From positions 1 to 13,502 of the forward strand of contig JAEYSS010000125.1 in assembly GCA_023434425.1 (NCBI GenBank): 13,502 bases of DNA, given 5' to 3'. The position numbers and the translations under genes were made by a program. The stretch's first letter is position 1. Each line of letters starts with the position of its first letter. Below the pieces are notes generated by a model. That model was not told where the DNA came from, did not search any database, and was given only the letters and a program-made list of their open reading frames with translations. Positions 6,359 to 13,409 of this stretch are shown here, piece after piece. This stretch comes from Pseudomonadota bacterium. Lineage in GTDB: Bacteria > Pseudomonadota > Alphaproteobacteria > Ferrovibrionales > Ferrovibrionaceae.

Positions 6359-6751
6359 ATGCAGCGTCCCCTACAACTGGTATTTCGCGACATGAAGACT
6401 TCGCTCGCGCTGGAGACCTTCATCCGGGACCGCGTCGCGCGGCTGGAACAGCATCATCCGCGCATCATTGGCTGTCGCGTGGTGGCCGAGATGCCGCATC
6501 GCAGTTCGGCGGGGCCGAGACCCTCGCCCAAAGCGGCGCTGGCGCTTTCGGTGGAGGTCGAGATTCCCGGCAAGCCGATGGTCGTGGTGAAAGACGCCGA
6601 AGCGCGCCGGGAAGCCAAGGACGATCAACTCGCGGTCGTCACCCATGTCTTCGAGGTGGTGGAGCGCCGCCTGCGCGAAGCCTGGCGCGATCGTAACAAG
6701 GGCGGTACGACGCGGCAGATTGCCGATGATGGCAGTGTGCCGGTCGGTTAA
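6359..6751 (+). CDS. short HPF/RaiA-type ribosome hibernation factor
   Basis: The 130-residue protein resembles the N-terminal (S30AE/YfiA) domain of ribosome hibernation factors, which bind in the 30S decoding channel in stationary phase. The start PLQLVFRDMKTSLALETFIRDR has the family's beta-strand then amphipathic-helix pattern, followed by ARLEQHHPRIIGCRVVAEMPH, a basic PRPSPKA segment, VEVEIPGKPMVVV and a second long helix (HVFEVVERRLREAWRDR). The C-terminal dimerisation domain of long-form HPF is absent, so it is a short or divergent form. AGGA lies 10 bases before the ATG at 6359. It diverges from csbD, so two stress-type genes sit side by side. I saw no convincing promoter of its own in the 222-base gap. 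Its stop overlaps the convergent transporter stop by 4 bases. Confidence 0.78.
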   Translation: MQRPLQLVFRDMKTSLALETFIRDRVARLEQHHPRIIGCRVVAEMPHRSSAGPRPSPKAALALSVEVEIPGKPMVVVKDAEARREAKDDQLAVVTHVFEVVERRLREAWRDRNKGGTTRQIADDGSVPVG

Positions 6752-8208
6752 CCGCCGTTTTCATCGCGGGCGCTGAGCGGCCGGGCGACATCTTCGAGTG
6801 CGCGCCGCTCAGCCGCAACGCCCCAGATCGCCTGTATGATGCCGGCGAAAATCATCAGAACGGCGCCGAACAGGTAGCCGGCGAACACGCTGTTGCGCGA
6901 TCCGGTTTCGATCAGGGCGCCGAAGACGAAGGGCGCCGCCACACCGCCCACGCCGGTACCGATCGCGTAAAAGGCCGCGATGGCGAGCGCACGGATTTCG
7001 ACCGGGAAGGTTTCGCTCACCGTCAGATAGGCCGAACTGGCCGCTGCGGAGGCGAAGAAAAAGATCACCGTCCAGGCCAGGGTCTGGGACTGGCTGCTGA
7101 GCAGGCCTTCGCGGAACAGCCAGCCGCTCACCGCCAGCAACAAACCGGACAGGATGAATGTGCCGGCGATCATCGGCCGGCGGCCGAGCGTATCGAACAG
7201 GCGGCCGAGGAGCAGCGGCCCGAGCACATTGCCCAGGGCAAAAGGCAGGATATACCAGCCGACGCCGGCGGCCGGCACGTCGTAGAAATCGGTCAGCACC
7301 AAAGCATAGGTGAAAAAGATTGCGTTGTAGAAGAATGCCTGCGCCGCCATCAGCGTCAGCCCCACCAAAGACCGCTGGCGATGCCGATGGAACAGCGTAT
7401 GTGCCGCGTCGCGCAGGCCCAAATGCGCACGACGGCGGAGATGGAGCGAGGTGACGGGCGCATCCGGATCGATCTGGCCGAGGCGTTCGATCCGTTGCAC
7501 CACGGCCTCGGCTTCCGCGATATGGCCATGCGTGATCAGCCAGCGCGGGCTTTCCGGGATCCAGACCCGCATCGCCAGGATCGGCAGGGCCAGGATCGCG
7601 CCGATCAGGAAGCAGATCCGCCAGCCCCAATCTGCATCAAAAACGGCAGCATCCAGCAGCAGGATGGAGCCGGCGGCGCCCATCGCAGCGCCAACCCAGA
7701 ACGTGCCGTTGATGGTCAGGTCGCTCCAGCCGCGATAACGCGCCGGGATCAGTTCCTGGATCGTCGAATTGATCGCGGTGTATTCGCCGCCAATGCCGGC
7801 GCCGGTCAGGAAGCGGAACAGCGCGAAACTCCAGATGTCCCAGCTGAAGGCAGTGCCGGCGGTCGCCAGCGCGTAGACCGCCAGCGTGACGAAGAACAGC
7901 AGTCGGCGCCCCAGCCGGTCGGTCAGCCAGCCGAACAGCAGCGCGCCGACCACCGCGCCGGCCAGATAGGCACTGCTGGCCAGGCCGATTTCCAGGTTGC
8001 TGAATTGCAGGCTCGGACTTTCCTTGAGCGCACCGGCCACGGCGCCAGCCAGGGTGACTTCCAGCCCATCCAGAATCCAGGTGATGCCGAGCGCCATTAC
8101 AACCAGGCTGTGAAACCGGCTCCAGCGCTGGCGATCCAGCCGGCAGGGGATGTCGGTGTGGATATCTGTTCCGACTCCGGCCCTGGCTTCGCGTCCGGCG
8201 GTTGTCAT
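6748..8208 (-). CDS. MFS transporter, likely aromatic acid uptake
   Basis: The 486-residue protein is a 12-helix major facilitator of the metabolite:H+ symporter type. The loop between helices 2 and 3 has GWLTDRLGRR (93-102). Helix 1 carries DGLE (47-50), close to the D-G-x-D motif of aromatic acid:H+ symporters such as PcaK. Other family marks are RFLTGAGIGGEYTAINS, IPESPRWL before the central loop, and GRLFDTLGRRP in the second half. The substrate is inferred from context: it diverges from a CoA-ligase/hydratase/thiolase operon and shares with it a palindromic operator. No strong ribosome binding site precedes the ATG at 8208, but no better in-frame start exists before helix 1. A general sugar or metabolite transporter cannot be excluded. 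Confidence 0.85.
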   Translation of the reverse strand: MTTAGREARAGVGTDIHTDIPCRLDRQRWSRFHSLVVMALGITWILDGLEVTLAGAVAGALKESPSLQFSNLEIGLASSAYLAGAVVGALLFGWLTDRLGRRLLFFVTLAVYALATAGTAFSWDIWSFALFRFLTGAGIGGEYTAINSTIQELIPARYRGWSDLTINGTFWVGAAMGAAGSILLLDAAVFDADWGWRICFLIGAILALPILAMRVWIPESPRWLITHGHIAEAEAVVQRIERLGQIDPDAPVTSLHLRRRAHLGLRDAAHTLFHRHRQRSLVGLTLMAAQAFFYNAIFFTYALVLTDFYDVPAAGVGWYILPFALGNVLGPLLLGRLFDTLGRRPMIAGTFILSGLLLAVSGWLFREGLLSSQSQTLAWTVIFFFASAAASSAYLTVSETFPVEIRALAIAAFYAIGTGVGGVAAPFVFGALIETGSRNSVFAGYLFGAVLMIFAGIIQAIWGVAAERRALEDVARPLSARDENGG

Positions 8209-8243
8209 GCGGGTTGCCGGAAGAAGTGGGTTTTTCGGCGCGA

Positions 8244-8270
8244 TTCTGTCATCTTGCCATCCCGACAGAA
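8244..8270. repeat. inverted repeat TTCTGTC / GACAGAA
   Basis: A perfect 7-bp inverted repeat (8244-8250 and 8264-8270) with a 13-base spacer directly abuts the candidate MarR operator. Its half-site centres are 20 bases apart, about two helical turns, as for a dimeric regulator. It brackets the putative -35 of the hydratase operon. No copy was seen at the other divergent region. Function unknown. Confidence 0.45.
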
Positions 8271-8281
8271 ATCGTTATGCT
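8254..8281 (+). promoter_or_regulatory. putative sigma70 promoter of the hydratase-ligase-thiolase operon
   Basis: TTGCCA (8254-8259, 5 of 6) and TATGCT (8276-8281, 4 of 6) are 16 bases apart. The -10 lies inside the palindrome at 8271-8291, so a bound repressor would block RNA polymerase. Transcription would begin near 8288, about 26 bases before the ATG. Confidence 0.45.
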
Positions 8282-8291
8282 TCATAACAAT
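8271..8291. promoter_or_regulatory. candidate MarR operator, copy 1
   Basis: The left half ATCGTTATG and right half CATAACAAT are inverted repeats with one mismatch across a CTT spacer (9-3-9). The right half is identical to that of the copy at 12907-12927. The core GTTATG/CATAAC is perfect. It lies between the divergent transporter and hydratase genes and overlaps the putative -10 of the latter. Confidence 0.65.
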
Positions 8292-8313
8292 TACAGGCCA
8301 AGCAAAAATAAAG

Positions 8314-9147
8314 ATGTCCAGCATGCGTCTCGATCCTGCCGACCGTCTCGCCAGTACCAACAGCGGCGCCCATCTCGGTCTTCCCGCCACGCTGTCGGTC
8401 AGCCTGGAGGACGATATTGCCGTGCTGAAGCTGCAGCGGGCGGCCAAGCGTAACGCCCTGGACAACGCCACGGTTCTCGGCCTGCAGACGTTTTTCCTCA
8501 ATCCGCCGACCGGCGTGAAAGCGGTCGTGCTGGATGGCGAGGGCGAACATTTTTCGGCCGGCCTCGATCTCAGCGATACCCGGGAATTGTCGTCCACCGA
8601 CGGCGTGTTCCATTCGCGGATGTGGCACGAGAGTTTCCGCCATATCCAGTTCGGCAAGGTGCCGGTGATTTCGGTGCTGCATGGCGCGGTGATCGGCGGC
8701 GGGCTTGAACTGGCCGCCTCGACGCATGTACGGGTCGCGGAAACCTCCACTTTCTACGCCCTGCCCGAAGGCCAGCGCGGCATTTTCGTTGGCGGCGGCG
8801 GTTCGGTACGGATTCCGAAGCTGATCGGCACCGCCCGTATGATGGACATGATGCTGACCGGCCGCGTCTACAATGCCGAAGAGGGCCATGCCATCGGCCT
8901 GTCGCAGTATCTGGTCGGGACGGGCGAGGGCATGAGCAAGGCGATGGAACTGGCGAAAAAGATCGCCGGCAACGCCCCGATGACCAATTTCGCCGTCATG
9001 CATGCTCTGCCGCGCATTGCCGACAGCTCGCCCGAGGCTGGCTACATGATGGAAGCGATGATTTCGTCGATTGCCCAGGCGGATGCAGAGGCCAAAACCC
9101 GCATTCGCGATTTCCTGGAAAAGCGCGCAGGCAAGGTCGGCAAGTAA
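8314..9147 (+). CDS. crotonase-family enoyl-CoA hydratase
   Basis: The 277-residue protein has the crotonase fold signature. The first oxyanion-hole segment is EHFSAGLDL (78-86) and the second is HGAVIGGGLELA (123-134). Both catalytic glutamates of true hydratases are present: E132 in GGLELA and E152 in LPEGQRG, 20 residues apart as in the rat enzyme (144 and 164). This argues for water addition to a 2-enoyl-CoA and not for the hydratase/lyase (vanillin-forming) type, which lacks the first glutamate. The likely substrate, from the neighbouring ligase, is a cinnamoyl-type CoA. The ATG at 8314 has only a weak AAAG upstream, and an ATG at 8323 is possible. The frame stays open far upstream, but that part is antisense to the transporter. 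It is first in an operon with the ligase (73-base gap) and thiolase. Confidence 0.88.
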   Translation: MSSMRLDPADRLASTNSGAHLGLPATLSVSLEDDIAVLKLQRAAKRNALDNATVLGLQTFFLNPPTGVKAVVLDGEGEHFSAGLDLSDTRELSSTDGVFHSRMWHESFRHIQFGKVPVISVLHGAVIGGGLELAASTHVRVAETSTFYALPEGQRGIFVGGGGSVRIPKLIGTARMMDMMLTGRVYNAEEGHAIGLSQYLVGTGEGMSKAMELAKKIAGNAPMTNFAVMHALPRIADSSPEAGYMMEAMISSIAQADAEAKTRIRDFLEKRAGKVGK

Positions 9148-9220
9148 CGCATCACATCGGCCAGATCGCGATAACGCGGCGGCCGGGCCAAAACGGCCGG
9201 GACTTGGGAGGAGTTCGCGT

Positions 9221-11089
9221 ATGAGTCACCATCCGCATCGTCAGGTCAATTACGGCCGCGCCGAGACCGAGTTCACCCGGCTGCAGGACGGCACGATCCT
9301 GATGCGCTCCCCGGAACAACTGGAGAGCTATCCTGAAAAGCTGACCGAGAAGATCGATCACTGGGCCAAGGCGGCGCCGGAGCGCAGTTTCATGGCGCAG
9401 CGGGATGCCAAAGGCGAATGGCGCCGGCTGAGCTATGCCGATCTGCAGCGCCAGGTGCGCGCCATCGGCCAGGCTTTGCTCGACCGCAAGCTGTCGGTCG
9501 AACGACCGGTCGCCATTCTGTCCGATAACGATCTCGAACATGTCCTGCTGGCACTGGCGGCGCAGTATGTCGGCGTGCCCTCGGCGGCGATCTCGCCGGC
9601 TTACTCTCTGGTTTCTTCGGATCATGCCAAGCTGAAACATGTGCTCGGCCTGCTGAAACCCGGTCTGGTTTTTGCTTCCGATGGCGCGCGCTACGCGACG
9701 GCGATCAATGCTGCCGTTCCGGCCGAGGTCGAAGTGGCGGTGACGGTCAACCCGCTGCCCGGCCGGCCGGCGACGCCCTTCACGGCGCTGGTGCAGACGA
9801 CGGCGACCGAGGCGGTGGAGCGCGCGCATTCCGCCGTCACGCCGGACACGGTGGCGAAATTCCTGTTCACCTCGGGCTCAACCGGCATGCCCAAGGGCGT
9901 GATCAATACCCAGCGCATGCTGTGCAGCAACCAGCAGATGATCCTGCAGTCGCTGCCGGTCTTCGGCGAGGAGCCGCCGGTCTTCATCGACTGGCTGCCG
10001 TGGAACCACACTTTCGGCGGCAACCACAATATCGGGATCACGCTGTATAACGGCGGTTCACTGTATATCGACGACGGCAAGCCGGTGCCGGCGCTGGTCG
10101 AGCGCACGGTGCGGAATCTGCGCGAGATCGCGCCGACCGTGTATTTCAACGTGCCCAAGGGCTTTGAAATGCTGGTGCCCTACCTGCGTGAGGATCGCGG
10201 CTTGCGCGAGACCTTCTTCAGCAAGCTGAAGATGATCTTCTTCTCTGGCGCCGCATTGCCGCAGCATGTCTGGACCGCGCTGGAGGAACTGGCGGTCGAG
10301 ACCATCGGTGTGCGCATCCCGATCATCAGCGGGCTGGGTGCCACCGAGACGGCGCCCTTCGCCATCTGCGCCAACTGGCCGGTGGACCGCTCCGGGATCA
10401 TCGGTTTGCCGGTGCCGGGCCAGGAACTGAAGCTGGTGCCGAATGGCGGCAAGCTGGAAGTGCGCGTGCGCGGGCCGAATATCACACCGGGCTACTGGCG
10501 CATGCCGGAGATCAGCGCCAAGGCCTTCGACGAGGACGGCTACTACAAGATGGGTGACGCTGCCCGCTTCATCGATCCCGACAGGCCCGAGAAAGGCTTG
10601 ATGTTCGACGGCCGTATCTCGGAGGATTTCAAGCTGACCAGCGGCACCTGGGTCAGCGTCGGGCCGCTGCGGGCGAAATTCATCGCGCATTTCGCACCCT
10701 ACGTTCGCGACGTCGTCATCGCTGGCCACGACCGCACGGATCTGGCCGGCCTTGTCGTTGTCGATCTCGACAATTGCCGCGCGCTCTGCCCGGATCTGCC
10801 GGCCGATGCCGGCCTTGCGCAGATCGTGCACGATCCCCGCGTGCGGCGACGCTTTGCCGAGCTGGTCGAAAGCTACGGCCGGCAGGCCACCGGCAGTTCG
10901 ACCCGGATCGAACGTATCGTGCTGCTGGACGAAATGCCCTCGCTCGATGTCGGCGAAGTGACCGACAAGGGCTCGATCAACCAGCGCGCCGTACTGGATC
11001 ATCGCGCCGCGCTGGTCGAAGACCTTTATGCAGCCATCCCGTCTTCCCGTGTCATCACCGCTAAGGAAAGCATCGCCAATGTCGCGTAA
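9221..11089 (+). CDS. fcs: feruloyl-CoA synthase-type acid:CoA ligase (ANL superfamily)
   Basis: The 622-residue protein activates an aryl acid to its CoA thioester via an acyl-adenylate. The ATP-binding loop TSGSTGMPKG is at 217-226, the A5 motif GLGATETAP at 371-379, the A7 region YYKMGDAARF at 441-450 and the hinge-type GRISEDFKL at 464-472. The C-terminal GEVTDKGSINQRAV (578-591) holds the catalytic K583 and is characteristic of the feruloyl-CoA synthase branch, as is WLPWNHTFGGNHN (258-270). The exact acid (ferulate, p-coumarate, caffeate or another arylpropenoate) cannot be read from sequence. The ATG at 9221 follows GGGAGGAG at 7 bases. The last 11 bases overlap the thiolase start, so the two are translationally linked. 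Confidence 0.9.
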   Translation: MSHHPHRQVNYGRAETEFTRLQDGTILMRSPEQLESYPEKLTEKIDHWAKAAPERSFMAQRDAKGEWRRLSYADLQRQVRAIGQALLDRKLSVERPVAILSDNDLEHVLLALAAQYVGVPSAAISPAYSLVSSDHAKLKHVLGLLKPGLVFASDGARYATAINAAVPAEVEVAVTVNPLPGRPATPFTALVQTTATEAVERAHSAVTPDTVAKFLFTSGSTGMPKGVINTQRMLCSNQQMILQSLPVFGEEPPVFIDWLPWNHTFGGNHNIGITLYNGGSLYIDDGKPVPALVERTVRNLREIAPTVYFNVPKGFEMLVPYLREDRGLRETFFSKLKMIFFSGAALPQHVWTALEELAVETIGVRIPIISGLGATETAPFAICANWPVDRSGIIGLPVPGQELKLVPNGGKLEVRVRGPNITPGYWRMPEISAKAFDEDGYYKMGDAARFIDPDRPEKGLMFDGRISEDFKLTSGTWVSVGPLRAKFIAHFAPYVRDVVIAGHDRTDLAGLVVVDLDNCRALCPDLPADAGLAQIVHDPRVRRRFAELVESYGRQATGSSTRIERIVLLDEMPSLDVGEVTDKGSINQRAVLDHRAALVEDLYAAIPSSRVITAKESIANVA

Positions 11090-12332
11090 CGCCGGTCTCG
11101 CCCAGGACTACAAGGATATCTGGCTGCTCGATGGCGTGCGCACGCCGTTCGCCGATTACAACGGCGCGCTGGCCGATATTTCGCCGATCGATCTCGGCAT
11201 CAAGGTGGCGAAGGATGTGCTGAAGAAGGCCGAGATGCCGGCCGAGGATATCGGCACGGTGGTTGCCGGGAACATGGCGCAGGCCTCTTACGATGCCTAT
11301 ATGCTGCCGCGCCATGTCGGACTTTATGCGGGCGTGCCGATGGAGGTGCCGGCGCATCTGGTACAGCGCGTCTGCGGCACCGGCATCGAGGCGATCATGC
11401 AGGCGGCCGGCCAGATCCAGATGGGCCAGACCGAGGCCGGGCTTGTCGTCGGCGCGGAGTCGATGAGCCGCAATCCGGTGGCCTCTTACACCCATCGCAA
11501 CGGCTTTCGCATGGGCCAGGTCGAATTCAAGGATTTCCTCTGGGAAGCCCTGATCGACACCGCGCCCGGCATCATGATGGGCGATACGGCCGAGAATCTG
11601 GCGCGCGAATACCAGATCACGCGTGATGAGGTGGATCAGTATGCCGCCGAAAGCTTTGACCGGGCCGTGAAGGCCAAGGCCGACGGCTATTTCGCCGGCG
11701 AGCTGACCAAGGTCACCAGCGAGGAATTCAAGCTGGAGGGCTATAACAGCCGCGGCATCAAGATGAGCCGCAAGGCGCCGGAGCTGACCGAGGATACCCA
11801 TGTGCGGCCCTCGCCGGTCGAGGCACTGGCGAAAATCCGGCCGGCCTTTGGCGGCGTGCAGACCGGCGGCAATTCGTCCGGCGTGGTGGATGGCGCCGCC
11901 GCCGCCATCGTGGTCTCGGGTGACTACCTCAAGGCCAAAGGCCGCACGGCGCTGGCCCGCGTGGTGGCTGGCGCCAGTGTTGGCGTGAAGCCTGAGGTGA
12001 TGGGCATCGGTCCGGTGCCGGCGATCCAGGCGGTCTGTGCCAAGGCCGGAATTTCCGTGGACCAGATTGACCGCTTCGAAATCAACGAAGCCTTCGGCGC
12101 GCAGGTGATGGCCTGCATGCGTGCGCTGAACATTCCGCGCGACAAGCTGAACGTGAATGGCGGCGCGATTGCCATTGGCCATCCGCTGGGTGCAACCGGT
12201 ATTCGACTCTCAGTCACCGTCGCGCGCGAATTGAAGCGGTCCGGCCTGCGCTATGGCGTGGCCTCGGCCTGCATCGGCGGCGGGCAGGGCATTGCGCTGC
12301 TGATTGAGAATCCCGACTACAAGAAGAACTAA
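11079..12332 (+). CDS. thiolase (acetyl-CoA C-acyltransferase type)
   Basis: The 417-residue protein is a thiolase with all active-site elements: nucleophile C99 in VQRVCGTGIEA, N336-E337-A-F, H368 in GGAIAIGHPLGATG and the second cysteine C398 in ASACIGGGQG. It cleaves 3-oxoacyl-CoA with CoA, or does the reverse. Its place after a feruloyl-type ligase and a hydratase suggests thiolysis of a 3-aryl-3-oxopropanoyl-CoA to an aroyl-CoA plus acetyl-CoA. The ATG at 11079 lies inside the end of the ligase gene, with AGGAAAG about 9 bases upstream. It converges on the MarR gene with 11 bases between stops and no terminator seen. A biosynthetic acetoacetyl-CoA role is possible but less likely given the neighbours. 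Confidence 0.92.
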   Translation: MSRNAGLAQDYKDIWLLDGVRTPFADYNGALADISPIDLGIKVAKDVLKKAEMPAEDIGTVVAGNMAQASYDAYMLPRHVGLYAGVPMEVPAHLVQRVCGTGIEAIMQAAGQIQMGQTEAGLVVGAESMSRNPVASYTHRNGFRMGQVEFKDFLWEALIDTAPGIMMGDTAENLAREYQITRDEVDQYAAESFDRAVKAKADGYFAGELTKVTSEEFKLEGYNSRGIKMSRKAPELTEDTHVRPSPVEALAKIRPAFGGVQTGGNSSGVVDGAAAAIVVSGDYLKAKGRTALARVVAGASVGVKPEVMGIGPVPAIQAVCAKAGISVDQIDRFEINEAFGAQVMACMRALNIPRDKLNVNGGAIAIGHPLGATGIRLSVTVARELKRSGLRYGVASACIGGGQGIALLIENPDYKKN

Positions 12333-12343
12333 GCCGGCGGCGT

Positions 12344-12835
12344 TCAGCCAAGGCTCATTAAACGGTCGAGCAGGCTGAGCAGCTGCTGTTTGTCGGCACT
12401 GCCCAGCACGGTCTCGACGCGTTTTTCATGCTGGGTCACCAGATGGCGGTAGGCGTCCTTGAGGAAGCCTTCGCCTTTCGGGGTCAGGAACAGCGCGTTG
12501 GAGCGACGGTCGCCCGGTGCCGGGGCGCGGCGGGCCAGCTTGCGCTGTTCCAGTTCATCCAGCAAAGCGACGAAATTGGCGCGGTTGATGCCGAGCGCTT
12601 CGCTGACGCGCGACTGCTTCAGGCCAGGATTGGCGGCGATAATGGCCAGCACCGAGAACTGCGCCGGGCGCAGGTCGAAATCCTTCATAGCCACCAGGAA
12701 ATCCTGGAAGACCGACAGCTGGGCGCGGCGCAGGCGATATCCCAGCAGGTTGTCGAGTAGCCCAAGGCTGACCGGCTGGGGTTCTTCAGACGGGGCAATC
12801 TCGGCGGTTTCGGTCTTGCGGCGAGGTGTGGGCAT
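12344..12835 (-). CDS. MarR family transcriptional repressor
   Basis: The 163-residue protein has a winged helix-turn-helix of the MarR type. LRPAQFSVLAIIAANPG leads into the recognition helices (KQSRVSEALGINRANFVALLDELEQRKLA), and the wing is APGDRRSNALFLTPKG. An N-terminal extension of about 30 residues (TPRRKTETAEIAPSEEP) is polar and probably flexible. MarR proteins next to hydroxycinnamate genes, such as CouR and FerC, repress their clusters and are released by the aryl-CoA thioester; the same role is inferred here. The start is uncertain. The ATG at 12835 lacks a clear ribosome binding site, and an in-frame TTG at 12871 would add 12 residues. The gene diverges from the thioesterase gene, and the gap holds the second palindromic operator copy. 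Confidence 0.9.
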   Translation of the reverse strand: MPTPRRKTETAEIAPSEEPQPVSLGLLDNLLGYRLRRAQLSVFQDFLVAMKDFDLRPAQFSVLAIIAANPGLKQSRVSEALGINRANFVALLDELEQRKLARRAPAPGDRRSNALFLTPKGEGFLKDAYRHLVTQHEKRVETVLGSADKQQLLSLLDRLMSLG

Positions 12836-12906
12836 AAATCTGGGTTTAGACGGTCCGTGCCGGTCTGACAATCGACATGGCGAATTTCCGATAATCGTGC
12901 CCCAAT

Positions 12907-12927
12907 ATTGTTGTTTCTCATAACAAT
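12907..12927. promoter_or_regulatory. candidate MarR operator, copy 2
   Basis: The left half ATTGTTGTT and right half CATAACAAT form an inverted repeat matching at 7 of 9 positions across a TCT spacer (9-3-9), the same geometry as 8271-8291 with an identical right half. It sits between marR and the divergent thioesterase gene and ends two bases before the -35 of the latter, so one site could control both directions. Confidence 0.65.
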
Positions 12928-12929
12928 GC

Positions 12930-12957
12930 TTGACCTACGAGCTGGCGTTGCCACAAT
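12930..12957 (+). promoter_or_regulatory. putative promoter of the thioesterase gene
   Basis: TTGACC (12930-12935, 5 of 6) and CACAAT (12952-12957, 4 of 6) are 16 bases apart. The start would fall near 12964, leaving a leader of about 24 bases with GGGAGG before the ATG. Confidence 0.45.
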
Positions 12958-12987
12958 CAGGAAAAATTAGTTGGGAGGCCAACCATT

Positions 12988-13401
12988 ATGAAGACCCATA
13001 TCCATCGTGTGCCCATCGAATGGGGCGATGCCGATCCGGCGCGTATCGTATTCTATCCGCGCTATTTCGCCTGGTTCGACGCCGGCACCCGGCATTTGTG
13101 GGAAAGTGTCGGTATCGACATGCGCACGGTGTTCGACCAATACGGCGTCGTCGGCATCCCGATTACCGAGGCGAATGCGAAATTTCTCAGCCCGTCGAAA
13201 TTCGGCGACGTGATCGAAGTGCACAGCAGCATCTCCGAATGGGGCGAGAAGCATTTTCTCGTCACCCATAAGGTGTTCAATGCCGGCGTGCAGGCCGTGG
13301 AAGGCTACGAGCGCCGCGTCTGGGCAGCCGAGCGGCCGGACAAGCCGGGCCGGCTGAAGGCGCTGCCGGTACCCGACGAGATCCGCAAACTGTTTGACTA
13401 G
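12988..13401 (+). CDS. 4-hydroxybenzoyl-CoA-type thioesterase (hot-dog fold)
   Basis: The 137-residue protein has the 4HBT signature near its N-terminus: EWGDADPARIVFYPRYFAWFD, with D16 at the position of the catalytic aspartate (D17) of the Pseudomonas 4-hydroxybenzoyl-CoA thioesterase. Length and single-domain layout are typical. It would hydrolyse an aroyl-CoA to the free acid and CoA. In this cluster the fitting substrate is the aroyl-CoA made by the thiolase, but broader acyl-CoA use (YbgC-like) cannot be excluded. GGGAGG at 12973-12978 precedes the ATG at 12988. The gene diverges from marR with a shared operator between them, so its expression should follow the repressor's state. Confidence 0.88.
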   Translation: MKTHIHRVPIEWGDADPARIVFYPRYFAWFDAGTRHLWESVGIDMRTVFDQYGVVGIPITEANAKFLSPSKFGDVIEVHSSISEWGEKHFLVTHKVFNAGVQAVEGYERRVWAAERPDKPGRLKALPVPDEIRKLFD

Positions 13402-13409
13402 GTGAGCGT

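Noticed and set aside
7381..8313. Open reading frame extending about 930 bases upstream of the hydratase start on the plus strand
   Set aside because: It is antisense to the transporter gene, its residues have no recognisable domain, and the crotonase similarity begins only after 8314.
9178..9200. GC-rich imperfect hairpin (CCGG-GCC around AAAAC) between the hydratase and ligase genes
   Set aside because: It has a bulge, lacks a T tract and lies inside an apparent operon, so it is not a supported terminator; it may be chance in GC-rich DNA.
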